Assembly (NCBI GenBank): GCA_036429605.1
Contig: JAVFKD010000004.1
Location: 3,100,001-3,164,000 of the forward strand
Direction: 5' to 3'
Source of the DNA: Cladobotryum mycophilum
Taxonomy: Eukaryota; Ascomycota; Sordariomycetes; Hypocreales; Hypocreaceae
DNA: 64,000 nt
Below, one piece after another: positions 22,124 through 33,585 of this stretch. A program made the translations under genes and the position numbers. Position 1 is the first letter of the stretch. Every line of letters begins with the position of its first letter. The notes under the pieces are model-generated. The model saw nothing but the letters and a program-made list of their open reading frames with translations. It was not told where the DNA came from and did no database searches.

Positions 22124-25100
22124 CTATGGGGCGATGCTCTCAGGACTCATCATCCCGGTGGTATCGTCCTTGTCGGTTTGGCTCATGCCGCCCTGGCTTT
22201 GCATGCTATCAGCTCGTTCCATACTAGGCGCCAATGCTAGTACCGCTGGATTGGGAACTGCACCGTTGGGGGTGGGACTGCCTTCTTCTTGGCAGCGGCT
22301 GCGTTTGCTGCTGCTTTGTCGGGAGATCCGTTGAGCTTGGCTTCGGCCGCTGCCAGCTCCATCTTCTTCTTCTTCTTGGCGAGCGCAAGCTGTTCCTTTG
22401 GAGGACGTTTCTGAGCTGAGATAATCTTTCCACTTGCGCCAAGACGAGGACGTGGCTTTCTCTGTTTTGTCGGCAGATCCTCATCCTCAACCAAAGGTTG
22501 ATCGCCATTAGCGTGAAGTTTGGCAAGGAAGAAGTTCTTAACTAGCCCTATCTGACTCTGGATATTTTCCTTGGTAACCGGCTCCGAGGTGGCGAGGGAC
22601 TCGAAGATATCACTCGTAGTAACACCGGCTACTTGAGTCTGCATCTGATATTGGTTCCGGACTCTGCTCTGTAGCAGGTGGAATGGTACAGAAACAAAAT
22701 CAAGACCCATTTCCTTATCAAGACCGAGAGCGCGGAAACCAAAGAAATCCTCTCCAAGGTCTTCGGCAAAATCACCACTGGTGAACTGATCACTGCCGTC
22801 ATTGAAAGCTCCAGCTCCGTCTTCGCCAGCTTCTGCTGACAGGGCCGGCCGGAGGAGGTCTGTAAGGTGCACCTTCATTCTGTCATGGAGAGCTCCAAGC
22901 TTGCTGCTAAGCCTGTCCACATCATCCTTGACATAGCATTCCAATGCCTGAACATCATGACCGTTCTCGTCCAGAGTGTGGAGAATGACTTCCTCGGGAG
23001 TAAAGCGGGACTCAAGTCTTGTATCACCAGCAGCAAGCGAAGTTCTTTTCTCCGACTCACGATAAATGTTGAAGGTATGTATGAGCTTTTGAAAATAGTC
23101 TGCAGCCATTCCGGTAAAGGCATCCAACGCCGATGGCTGTAGCTCCTCAAAACCAGTACAGTAGAGGATTTTCGCAATTGAACGCCTGAGAGCATGTTGA
23201 CAGGTCTCAGCCGCCATCACAGGGCCATCGTCTGAAATGAAGTGAGGCTCAATATCACGCTCCTGGAATGGCTCCGAGTTCGACTTGGGAAATTGATTGG
23301 TATACACCTTTGACATGTCAGTTCAATGTGTTGGGAATAATTGATGGCGAGTTGTCTTACCTGTGACTGCACCTGCATCTGCTTGATCACAGATATCTTG
23401 GTCGCCAGCTTCCTTGTTTCTTGAATTTGATAAATGTTGTCATCGATTTTCTTGGATAGCTTGCTTTGCGGCGCAGTGAAAACTCCCGGAGCGACAAGAC
23501 GAAGATAATCCTCGTGTTGGTTGATAACTTGACCATCGCCGTCTTCTATCCACTGCAGCTTTGATGGGATATCCGGGATGTTACTCAATGGGTTATAGTA
23601 ATCCGGTATAATTTGGTCTTTCTCTTCCTCAATCCCATCGGCCAAGGTCTCGGGTGCCCTATTTCCAGTATCCTTGTGCACTATCGGGGCACTATCGGAT
23701 TCTGGGCTGGTGGTGAGGCCAGACGATTCGGCCTCCTTTTGGTGTGCTAGAAATCGGCGTATGCTGGCTTTGCTTCGGAGTAATGCGGGAGCGTCTAGGC
23801 TCAACTTGTTGTCCTTGAAGAGCAAAAAACGTTCCTTGGCAGCCAAGGCACGGTCCCTCTTCGTCGTTTGTTTCCAGATCTTGTACTCCTCGTCTTCGTA
23901 AGCTTGCTCTGCAGCTTGGCCAAAAGCCTGGTTTAACGCCATTCCGTTGAGACTTGGGCCGTCAATCTCCATAGCATCAGCATTGCTTGCAATCCCGGAG
24001 ATGCCGTTCGCTGCGCCGGGTGTGATGGAACCAATAGGCGGCGTACCGAAGCCATTACTACCGTCCACAGCTTCAGAACCTTCCCTACCTGGCTTTCCCA
24101 GCAGACCGTTTACTTGCAGTATGGGCTTCTGATCAACGACGGGTGTGTCTTCTTTTTGATCCGGAGCTTTTCGAGACTTGTTTGCTCCTTTGGTAGTTGC
24201 CTTACGACCCCGAGAAGACATTATCGGTTCGTCATCAGAATCCTCGCCGCCGTCATCTTCGCCGCCGTTCTGCTTCCGTCGTTCCTCGGCTTCTACTTCG
24301 GCTCGTGAGCGAATGGCAAGATCGGGTATCAGGGGAATCAGCTTTTCCGCCTCCTTTCGCATGCCGTTCGCCATTCTTCTGAGAGGGTGATTCATGTCTT
24401 GATTGTACTTGAGGCAGTTGTCCCAGATCAAGTTAAGATCTACAACAAAATCGGTTTTTGATTTGTACGTCAGAGACTTGAGTTTCTTCGTCATGGTACC
24501 GAGATCCATGGGGTTCTTAATAACTGCAAAACCGGTTAGCGGCATCGATCAATCATCCATCTCCTGCGCTATCGTACAGTTATAGTAGTCCGGAGCGTCT
24601 CTTTTGTTAACTCGGGTAAGGAAAGGCGTCGAGTATTCCGTGTGGGCCTTTAGTTCGGTCAAGACTTTCTCCAGGGCCTCATACAACTCCTCCTGGTTGA
24701 CGTTCTCTTCGCTTGCCCATTTGCTTCGATTTTTTCGCACTTCGTTCATAAGCAGACGAAGCTCAGCATCGGAAGCGCGTACTTGGTCTCGCTTCATATC
24801 TATTCTAGCAATGAGATGTTTCAAAGTTAGACTCGATGCACCGAGGTTCGCGCTACTAAGGGAACCTTGGTTGACAGCCTGCGCGCCGTTCGCATTTGAA
24901 TGGTTGTTGTGTTCCATTTCGGCCTGTAGCTGCTTTTCCGAGTCTTCTAGTTGCTGTTGTTCAAGCATCGCTGTCCGGTCGTTTTCTAAGGTGTAGATGA
25001 TGGTGTGAAAGCTTCTCCGCGCCGCAGCTTCCGTGGCTATCCTGACATCATCTAGTTTCTTGATCGCGTCGTCGCCGGGCTTTCCCTTGCCCTGCAATCC

Positions 25101-25670
25101 ATCATGCACTTTGGTCTTATCTGCCAGTTTCCCAGGGGAGTTTATAGACTGGACTGGAGAGCTGCCCGACTTGGACGGCGATAACAGAGAGCTGGCTGCT
25201 GCCGCCGCCGCTGCTGCCGAGGCATTATGGGACTTGTGCGTCTGCGGTGCTGATTCTTCTTCTTCATCATCTTCGTCATCGTCATCGTCATAATCATCTT
25301 CGTCGATGGCGCGTTTCGCTTTCTTGAAAGGTGGCTCTTTGATGGGTTCGTGGTCGGTCGTGGGAGGGAGTGTAACAGTGGGAGTGGGGGGATAACGTCG
25401 CAGGGCCTCGATGGCCCTCACATTGTAAGTACCATCATCAGCAAAGAGAAGCGCAATCTTTTCTTCGGTTTTTTGATACAAATCTGCGAAATGGGCGCGT
25501 CGCCTCTCGTCTTCGATATCAAGGGTTGCCTCAGGCACCAACCCCAGTGAACTGTCAACAGGTGTCGCGATACGCGCTGGGGTATCGTCAAGATGATGGA
25601 AACTTCTGCTACTGCTCATATGATGCAGAGCCGGAGGCGGCCAGACGGACTGGCCATTGGGAAGCGACAT
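22124..25670 (-). CDS. SPT7: SAGA complex subunit Spt7 (bromodomain), C-terminal frame broken by one base
   Basis: Spt7 is a core scaffold of the SAGA coactivator; its bromodomain binds acetyl-lysine and its histone fold helps assemble the complex. Exons are 25670-24578, 24523-23361 and 23307-22124. Introns of 54 and 53 bases start GTACGA and GTAAGA. The N terminus has an acidic Asp/Glu run and poly-Ala. The bromodomain spans the first splice junction (DAPDYYN joined to [13 protein letters not shown]). The Spt7-type histone fold ([18 protein letters not shown]) is in exon 3. The frame breaks near 22268-22272, a run of five G on the plus strand (C on the coding strand). One more C restores a tail ending in MMSPESIAP and 1146 residues. 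As read, translation would end about 40 residues early at 22237. I infer an assembly error. Confidence 0.92.
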
Positions 25671-26829
25671 TTTGGGGCCCGTATGATGAAAGCGACGGCA
25701 GGGCCCCTTTCGCCATGCGCCGAGAAATGCGCTCGCGTGCGGGCGGACCGGGTGCGAATGAGGAACTCAAGATGGCATGGGAACAAAGAGCGACATCGGT
25801 ATAGATGACAGATGAAGTTTCGCGACGATAAGAGTTGTGATGGTTGAGTTTCGATGGCGAATGATTGCCCGTTCTGCCTGCGGATCGAGACGTGAGGTTG
25901 AGGATTTGGAGGCGTGTATGTATGGGGTACTCCAAAGCGGGACTTTTCCCACTGGGGGTGGTCACTGTCTGCGGCAGCTAGGCCTGGTCGGTACCAAAGC
26001 ACAACTGCACCTAGGTTATGGGGCTACCGAACTTGGTTCTGGTTTGGGGTGCAGGACAATGCTGTCGCATGCATTACGAATGAAAATCCATGGGTTATAA
26101 AGAAGCTCACGCACATGGACTTGATTCACGATTTTTCACACATTTTTACAGTACGTCTTTGATGAATTACCCCGGGTTGTCAACAATGGCAATTAGTATC
26201 CGCGGCGCCGCGGGTAACTCAATAAGACGGCTGGAGGCATATCAAATCGCCAACTTTCAGATGTTTGCGGCAGGGTACTTTCTAGGTACCTCTCAGTGGA
26301 ACGTCAGTCATGAAAGATATCACGTGATATATAGAGGGAGCCCGCTGAGTCATCTATCATACAAGTAAGATGATGTAACGATACTCTGTACTCGGTAGTT
26401 TTAGCAAATCCACCAGAGTTACAGAAAATCGGCATCAAAGAAAGGAAATTAGAAATATTGGCAACAATTATTATACGTCATCGGAAGATTATTGGAATCG
26501 TCTTCTAGAGTAAACATAAAATGATTTTTGTTCCGCCAAATCCGTAACGAGGTGAATCGCTTCCTGCCCAAGCAGCCAGGGTGTCTGACAACCCCGAACC
26601 TGTCCTCCATAAGGCACCAGTAAGGAACGCCTGTGCCACCTGTGGCAGCTTCCTTCGACAACCTCGACAGCTTGCGAATCACTCTCCACGCAATATCTCA
26701 GCCATTGAGCTAAGCTCTTCATCTTCGTGGCCTTGGAGCTTCGAGAACACTTCGGGTTGAATACTCAAATTAATATTCTATCAATCAAAAAGATATTTTT
26801 CTCACCAACAAAGCAAAAAAAGCTGAAAC
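25671..26829. other. Divergent region between SPT7 and the VanZ-like gene
   Basis: This should hold both promoters. Open frames at 25526-25808 overlap the SPT7 start on the opposite strand and are not credible. No RNA gene is recognised. Confidence 0.5.
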
Positions 26830-27570
26830 ATGCGGATACGTCTTCCATTTGCAGGTACGTACGTCATCAGACATGGCCAATCTTAACAGCTCTCCGCATC
26901 ATGAAAAAGGCCTCTTAAATCTCCATCAGCTCCTGTAAAGCTGTATATACATCATCTAAATAGTCTCACTGTGCTGATTAAGTTATATCAAGGTGTCTTC
27001 CTGGTCTTGCTATTAGTGGCCGGGTATGCCGGCCTCACAAAACTCAAGCTGGGCAAATATGTCAACGATAAAGTCCTCCATTTTTCCACATTTTTCCTTC
27101 TCACAGTGGTCTTCTACTGGATCGTCGATACAAGTCGCCGACGAACTCTGAACATGACTCTGGCTGTATGCACTCTCGTACTCGGAGTCGGCTCTGAATT
27201 TGTTCAGAGTTTTCTACCAAACGATCGAGACTTCGACCTCTATGACATAGTAGCCAATGTCATTGGCAGCTTGCTCGGCCTTGGCCTGTGTTCATTGTAT
27301 CATAAGCGCATGCTTGAGCGAAAGAGACAGCGCAAGACCTATACTGCCGTGCCCGGTGAGGATACTGCAGATGTTGAGCTAGGAGAGGGTCACGAGAACG
27401 GTGTTACGGACGGCCCGGCGCGAAGCTTGGAAGAAGAGGTCGACAATTGGGATGAGAACGCAGTTGACAACTGGGATGATGACGACGACACCGAAGCCCC
27501 TTCCCCGCCCGTTGCCATGGGCAAAGAGCCTGACACGGTTGATATTGGAGATAGCAAGCGGACAGACTGA
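26830..27570 (+). CDS. VanZ-like membrane protein
   Basis: The protein carries a VanZ-like domain, a small four-helix membrane fold best known from bacterial glycopeptide resistance; its role in fungi is unknown. I place the start in a 25-base first exon (26830-26854, MRIRLPFAG) followed by a 138-base intron with GTACGT and AAG ends; exon 2 is 26993-27570, total 200 residues. This first exon supplies the charged start and the rest of the first helix. Four hydrophobic segments follow: FLVLLLVAGYAGL, FSTFFLLTVVFYWIV, a helix around LAVCTLVLGVGSEFVQSFL, and IVANVIGSLLGLGLCSLY. The family-typical DKVLHF and FDLYDIVANVIG motifs are present. The cytosolic tail is acidic, with NWDENAVDNWDDDD. Without the tiny exon a start within the intron (26971) would be possible but less likely. 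Confidence 0.8.
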
Positions 27571-27721
27571 ACTTTGAGCTGAAGATCCACAAGAATCATG
27601 ATTAACTTTGAATTCCTTTTCGGAGTATCTGTCCCTTCTATGTGAAATACATGCTGCATTCTCTACAAACCCTATACTACTGATCCCTTTACAGATTTCG
27701 TGCATCTCAGTTGTTTGATGA

Positions 27722-28321
27722 TTAGATCGTCTCGAACCAATCAAAGGTCCAATCCATCACCTCCAGGCTACTTTCCGAATGATCTGGTTGCCTATATATA
27801 CACATTTTCACGTCCTGATGCATATCGGGTCGTCGGGGACGTTTTGCGCGCGCTTTTCCCAAAGCCTTGGGCGATTTTCTGCAAGTTTTCTCCCAGTCCA
27901 TTAAATTACCATCCCTTCTGGTCGTTGTCGTCATGATTGGCTGCTCATCCTCCTCCTCCTCCCCGTTGTTTTCTTCCGCATCGATGGCCTTCCTCTTTCT
28001 CATAAATTCGGTATCCATTAATGCTTCCGGCGGGAGGTGTCGTCGGTAAAAGACATTATGCAGCGTCCTCTTGGGCAAAAGTGTGGCCATTCGGTCTCTA
28101 TCCTGCACAAATCGTAGTAGGGAGCTCGAGCCGGAAAGTCCCTTGGGTTTCTGCAGGGTATTCTCCATTTCTATGTCGTCCTGATATTGAGAAGGTGTAA
28201 AGCATAGGTCATCGGCCTTGGTTGTTTGCTTCAGCACCTTGAAGGGGTCATTCTGGGGAGTGGAAGGTAGCTGGGACCCAGCATTTGCTGAATCTGACGT
28301 AGCATTCAAATGGTATTTCAT
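27722..28321 (-). CDS. Unrecognised small protein, charged and probably nuclear
   Basis: A single uninterrupted frame of 199 codons faces the VanZ-like gene only about 150 bases away. I do not recognise a family. It is hydrophilic, without signal peptide or membrane segment. A Ser/Thr/Gln-rich start is followed by the more ordered-looking stretch LLRFVQDRDRMATLLPKR, an acidic cluster (NNGEEEEDEQ) and basic clusters (MRKRKAI; GKARAKRPRRPD) resembling nuclear localisation signals. The C terminus is rich in Trp/Asp. The last exon boundary is uncertain: a GTGAAAATG...TATAG stretch near the 3' end could be a small intron. It is more likely a real lineage-restricted gene than a shadow, because no other gene occupies the locus. 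Confidence 0.55.
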   Translation of the reverse strand: MKYHLNATSDSANAGSQLPSTPQNDPFKVLKQTTKADDLCFTPSQYQDDIEMENTLQKPKGLSGSSSLLRFVQDRDRMATLLPKRTLHNVFYRRHLPPEALMDTEFMRKRKAIDAEENNGEEEEDEQPIMTTTTRRDGNLMDWEKTCRKSPKALGKARAKRPRRPDMHQDVKMCIYRQPDHSESSLEVMDWTFDWFETI

Positions 28322-29150
28322 GGTTATAGTAACTTGAGATCTGCTTTATTTAATGAACGTGTGTCTCTCAGATCATCAAGGTAAGGGTGTATCGGAAAGA
28401 AATTTGGGACATCTCCATGCTGTGCTCGCTTGGATCAACTTCATGCTCTTAAATCAACAAACGTCACGCAGTCTTATTTATGTTAATTCCTAGCTATAAA
28501 ATTAACTTGAAGCTAATATACTTCTCCTCCTCAAGTTATTAAGCTTGTTTAGCTACTTCCGCCAACCGCCTGTCACGCATTAACGCACCAGGCTTCAACT
28601 TGCTTGATTAAAGTAACCCATTGCCTACCTAGGTTATCCAAGGTGCTAATCAACGCCAACAATGACCAAGCTTATAGATAAGGTAAGATTATCCCAGAGG
28701 GTAATAGAAAGGTGAGAAATACTAAAAGAAAGTTATGATATAAAATAAAAGCAGCAGACTTCAGAGCAGAATAGCTTCAAGGTAGAAAATCAGTACCTGA
28801 ACATAAGATATGGTGGACAGATTTGTACTTATCATGTTTCTTCGTTTATTTTCTATTTAATGATTCTTTCTTTGTCTGGTCATTTCTTTTGTATTTGCGT
28901 ATTTGTCTTTTTTCTTTTTTTCTTCTTTTTGTTTATTGCCCTGGTTTCTGTCGATCTTCGAGTCTTGTGACTTCACGAAAGCCTACCCTGCACAAAATCA
29001 CTGCTGCTGATCGGTCAAGTAACCCCGCCATCTGCCCCTCACCGAGGTGAGCTGCCCACCCACTGTCGAAATGTTGCCCATCCATTGCCAACGAGCTTTG
29101 AGTTCAGTTTTTCGGATCTCCTTATTTTTAGGGACAGACCGGCAGCAAAA
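28322..29150. other. AT-rich divergent intergenic region before the prefoldin gene
   Basis: The stretch between 28440 and 28900 is notably AT-rich compared with its neighbours, with AACTTGA/TCAAGTT inverted heptamers near 28504-28540. A T-rich tract (about 28835-28935) precedes PAC10. I see no gene. The AT-rich part could be decayed repeat sequence. Confidence 0.45.
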
Positions 29151-30032
29151 ATGGCCAGCGTAGGAAAGGAGGTAGCGTCAGCGTGAGTCTATACCTTGAA
29201 GAAGCTTCAAATTTGTCAACTGGAAATACTAATTTGCACCTTACAGCGGCAAGGATGCCCCTACGAACCCACGAGGAATTCCATACGCCCCCTTTGTCGA
29301 CAAGGTAGAGGACTACGTCTCATCTCGGGAAGATGTCGAACCTACACTACGAAGCTTCCAGGAAATGATCTCGTGAGCCACAACTTCGAACGCCGTTGTA
29401 GTGGGACAGGGCTAATCAGCCCGTGGTAGAAAATATCAGTTCATGGAGGCGAACCTGCAACGCCGAATGACGGGGTTAACAGAAAAAATTCCAGATATTC
29501 AGAAGACCCTTGATACCGTACAGTTTCTGAAGATGAGAAAGGTTGGTGCATTTATTGGCTTGCGCAAAATATGAAGCTCACTTGGGGAATAGGAGGAAAC
29601 CGACCCTATTGAGACGACGTTTGAGCTCAATGATACTCTCTACGCGAAGGCAAACATCCCGCCGACAGAAGAAGTTTACATTTGGCTCGGAGTATGAAGA
29701 CTAGCGACCACATTGCTGCGGGAGTTGTACTAACTGCAGCATAGGCCAACGTGATGTTATCCTACCCAGTTGACGAGGCAGAGACACTGTTAACTACCAA
29801 ATTGAGCTCAGCAAAGACAAGTCTATCCAACTGCGAAGAAGACTTGGACTTCCTTCGCGAGCAAATCACTGTGGGTTTACCTCAAGTTCGTGTCCAAGGC
29901 AATACTAACCCGGAGATCTAGACCATGGAGGTTGCAACTGCAAGAGTATACAACTGGGAGGTAGTGCAGAAGAGAAAGGAGAAGGAGGAAGAGGAGAAAG
30001 AAAAGAAGAACCCAAAGGAAATCGAGGCTTAA
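29151..30032 (+). CDS. PAC10: Prefoldin subunit 3 (VBP1/Pac10)
   Basis: This is a subunit of the hexameric prefoldin chaperone, which hands unfolded actin and tubulin to the CCT chaperonin. The gene is cut into six short exons: 29151-29182, 29247-29372, 29430-29541, 29593-29691, 29745-29870 and 29922-30032. All five introns are 51-64 bases with GT and AG ends, and all phases fit. The product is 201 residues, the usual length. Two coiled-coil arms (YQFMEANLQRRMTGLTEKIPDI near the N terminus and TTKLSSAKTSLSNCEEDLDFLREQI later) flank the beta-hairpin region (FELNDTLYAKANIPPTEEVYIWLGANVMLSYP), which is diagnostic of alpha-type prefoldins. The C terminus is Lys/Glu-rich. Confidence 0.95.
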
Positions 30033-30450
30033 TCTAATAGAGCATTTGGACAATGAAGCTGTCACAATTGACCATGGCTCAGGCGATATTTTATACCCCA
30101 CCATGTCCTTTACAATTGAGAGACAGGACGGACGAACCTCTACCAACCCCGATCATAATGTAGTCCCCTTATTATGACACCGAAGTAAATTTCACGTATA
30201 TATTAAAAAAATCTCTTGCATGTACATTAAACACTTTGGTCCTGTCATTTATTCGTAGCTTTGTAGGTCGTAGCTATCCAGGACAACATAATTGAGAGCC
30301 CCACTTTTTGAGGTAGCCCCGATTGTTGCATTCAGTAGCTTGGGCGAATTTTAGTTTGGGTGTCTGAACTTTTGTGCCAAGGCCAGTAAATGCTCGCAAC
30401 ACGACGGCTTCGACTTTCACCCGGAGACAATGCTAGAGCTATGAAGAGGT
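30033..30450. other. Short intergenic region after PAC10
   Basis: About 420 bases contain the PAC10 3' end and the promoter of the following gene. An upstream ATG at 30390, in another frame, could start a short upstream open frame. Confidence 0.5.
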
Positions 30451-33400
30451 ATGCTCAGAAATGCGATACGGGAGTTGCAGCGAGGGCGGCAGATGCCGCG
30501 CCATGTGCTTCATGGACGCCCGGTAAGTGGACTTGGTGGTGCATGGTAATTTTGTAAAGGCTAACACTTGCGATTTTGTCTAGATATTCCATCGCCTACT
30601 GTCGCATGGATCCATACGCAATTCCCTTGCATCACAAGTAGCGACCGCTTCGACACATGATGCTGAGCGATTCGTCGAAATTCGAAACTATAGAAGCCCT
30701 AGCCAGGCTCTCGACTCCCGGCGTGGCTCTGCAAATGGAACTGCCCCGAGTCAGCGTCAATCGGCTTATGAGAACTATTCGAACGAGTACCCGGGACACT
30801 CAAGGGATTGGAATGTTCACCCGGGTGATAGGGATCATGTGAGACCGTTTAGAAGGCGGAGACACCGGCCTCAGACAGCGAATAACGATGATAAGAGCAA
30901 CTCTGCCGAGAGAACTACTTTTCCTTTTGATCAATATGGCGGCCCCTCCAGTCAAGGTTCGAGAATTGGATGGGCTAGAATTCAACCAGAGCTGTCTAAA
31001 TCGTGGAGAAACCAGTCACCAAATATTCTATTGAAGAAAATACTCGAGCCTCAACACGATTTACAGTTTTGGAGACGCCAGGTGGCCATGGCTCGCAGTA
31101 AACGGCTTCCAATCATTCTGCTCCAAATGCTGATTCGACGAGAAGAATCGCAATTGCAAGGTCAAAAGCCGCTGCTTCGCTTGCTACCCACTCCCCGGGA
31201 ATGGCAAGAGGTTTTGAGCATCGTGCGTGGCAATGGGCACACACTCGAAGACTTGGAGCATTATCTATATATTCTTCAAGGGAAGACGGATGATGAGCGG
31301 TGCGAGCGACTTCTTGAACGGGATTCTGCCACACCAACTTTTATCTTGAATTTTCTCATTCGACAATACTCTACGATCAGCCAAGTTACAACATTAAGCT
31401 CTCTTATTGATTACTGTCGAAAATTAAGCAAGAATAGCAACGGCGGTGACACGAGAGTTGGGCAAAATGGCCAGAGTTTTGCTGCGTATGAAATCAAGGC
31501 CATGACGCCCGCTGAATTCATTCTTACTATGGGATTACTCGCCCACCATTGTCAGTGCCTTGAGCCAAGGCTCATACTCAAATTAGCAGGCGTGGCGGTG
31601 GAGTATATTGAAAGCATGGCAACTCTCCCAATTGTCCCTGATAAAATCTATCGGAGTCAGTGTGCCATCTTTAATAATACCCTTAAGCTCCTTCAGCCGC
31701 AACCGCGATCCCGACCTGCCCAGAGATCGTCGCCTAATTCCTTTTTCTGGGAAGCGCAGAGAATTCTACTTGCCATGTCGGCTGGAATGGAACGACCATT
31801 GCTCGTGGACCGTGGAGGCTTTCAAGCAATTAGACATGTTTTGTCCAGCCTCCCCAAAAATCAGACCGAGATACACAGTTCCTTGCGACATGCATCAACA
31901 TGGCCACCGTATTTACAGCCTGGCGATGGCATAGATGAGGTGGCAGACCCCGAGGATAGTTGGAGTCGATCCGTAAGAGCCGGAATATTGATGCAAGAGG
32001 CTGGGTTTTCTAAAGAGGAGCAAGATGATGCTCTCGATGTTCTCCTTGGCATGGCCACAGACGGAACTCCAACTATCCAGCAGCGAACGACGATAGCCCA
32101 AGAACGAAATCTGAGTATATGGGAAGCATCAATCAGGGCAACTCGAAATGCGCACGAAGCATGGGACAGATTTCGAAACCCCCAAAAGCTGGTTTGAGAC
32201 CTGGGTTGGCCCAGTATGCGGCAATGTTTGAGAAGCTTATACTTCGTGAAGCCGATTCGCATTCTAGAGATCTACCTGGGGATAAAGCATTAAACTTCTC
32301 TATTCAGCAAGAAGCGAATTTGACAGAATTCGAAAGAGCTAGACTTCAACCACCGAGTGTTGCTCAATTGTATGAACAAATGCATCGTGACGGAATTCGT
32401 CCCAGGGACAATTGCCTGCGGATCCTGGTGGCAAATGCGCAGTCACTCGAGACTGCACATCGGTATCTCAATGACAGCGATGAAGATCACAAGACTCTTC
32501 GTATTCTTTTTCAGGATGATCCAGATCCCCAGTCTTTGAAGACGATTGAAATCAGTCTATTTGCGGCATATATCCAGGCGTTGACACAAAGAAACAAGCG
32601 AGTAGCCAAAAATATGATGAGGGCAATCCGTATGGCACGGTCTCGCGTAGGGCCGGAACGATCTCCGGTGGCTCAACTTATTTGGGGTTCAATCTTGAAG
32701 AACCTATCACAGCATCACGGTGCTTTAAAGATATCACTTAGTCAACAGTTCAAGCTACTCTTCCACGCTATTGAACAAATGAGCGGTCGTGATGGAATAC
32801 CGCTGGCAGCCTTCATACAATTCAGCAAGTGTATACGGAAGGCAGCGAGGTGGGAACTCAGCCAGCTGTTCACGGAGCTGGCATCAGATGAATTGGCCGC
32901 AGCACGCAACCCGTTGCTTCGCCTTTACAGTCATAGCCACCATGGCCCAGAAGAGACAGACCAGCTCGCAGAGGCACCCAGAGGTCGAACCGCCCTACCA
33001 GAACATGGGTCGGAATCTCAATCACCGAACACGCTATTTAGAATGGGAGCAGCTCGAATGAAAGAACTGTACAACATACTGAAACTACAGGAGCATCAGA
33101 GCCAACGACTGTTTAGTGGACACCAGGTGGCAGTCTTGGACCGCATGATGTGGCGCAAGGACACGGCAAGGAGTGATCATGCACACGAATACATGCTCTC
33201 CCTTGCCTACGTCGGCGAGTTTGAGGAGATGGCCACGGTGCTGAAGGGGTTGATCGAGGAGTGGGGACAGCCAGACGTGGTTGAGGCGTTATTAGAGCTC
33301 AACGAGCCGCCGGCCTATGCGGACTTTTTCGAGGTTTTGTGTGCATTCAGGCTGTTGGCAGAGCCAATGCTTGAACCGAGTGTCGTTGAACCACTGCAAG

Positions 33401-33585
33401 AGGCCATTGGCTCGGCCGGACTGAACTGGGCATGGCCAGACGGTGAGGCCATGAAAACATACGTGGATATGCAAGACGACGAATCAATATCCACACTGGC
33501 GCGCGTACTGGTGTGGATACGCATGAGGCGATATGAAGAAGTAAAAGGTTCATCGGGGTATGTTCTCGGCGGAGACCTTGCTTAG
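30451..33585 (+). CDS. Large PPR-like protein, probably mitochondrial, frame broken by one base
   Basis: The first exon (30451-30522) encodes MLRNAIRELQRGRQMPRHVL, an Arg-rich amphipathic start typical of mitochondrial import. A 61-base intron (GTAAGT and TAG ends) joins it to 30584-33585. Two long open frames, ending at 32197 and beginning within the overlap, belong to one protein: at about 32180 the coding strand has a run of five C. One more C turns the terminating frame into the continuing one (RNPPKAGLRPGLAQY), giving 1024 residues. The protein is helical without membrane segments. Stretches such as VAQLYEQMHRDGIRPRDNCLRI resemble pentatricopeptide repeats, and a later stretch (YMLSLAYVGEFEEMATVLKGL) fits the same helical-pair pattern. 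I infer a mitochondrial RNA-processing or translation factor, but do not recognise a named orthologue. Confidence 0.7.
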
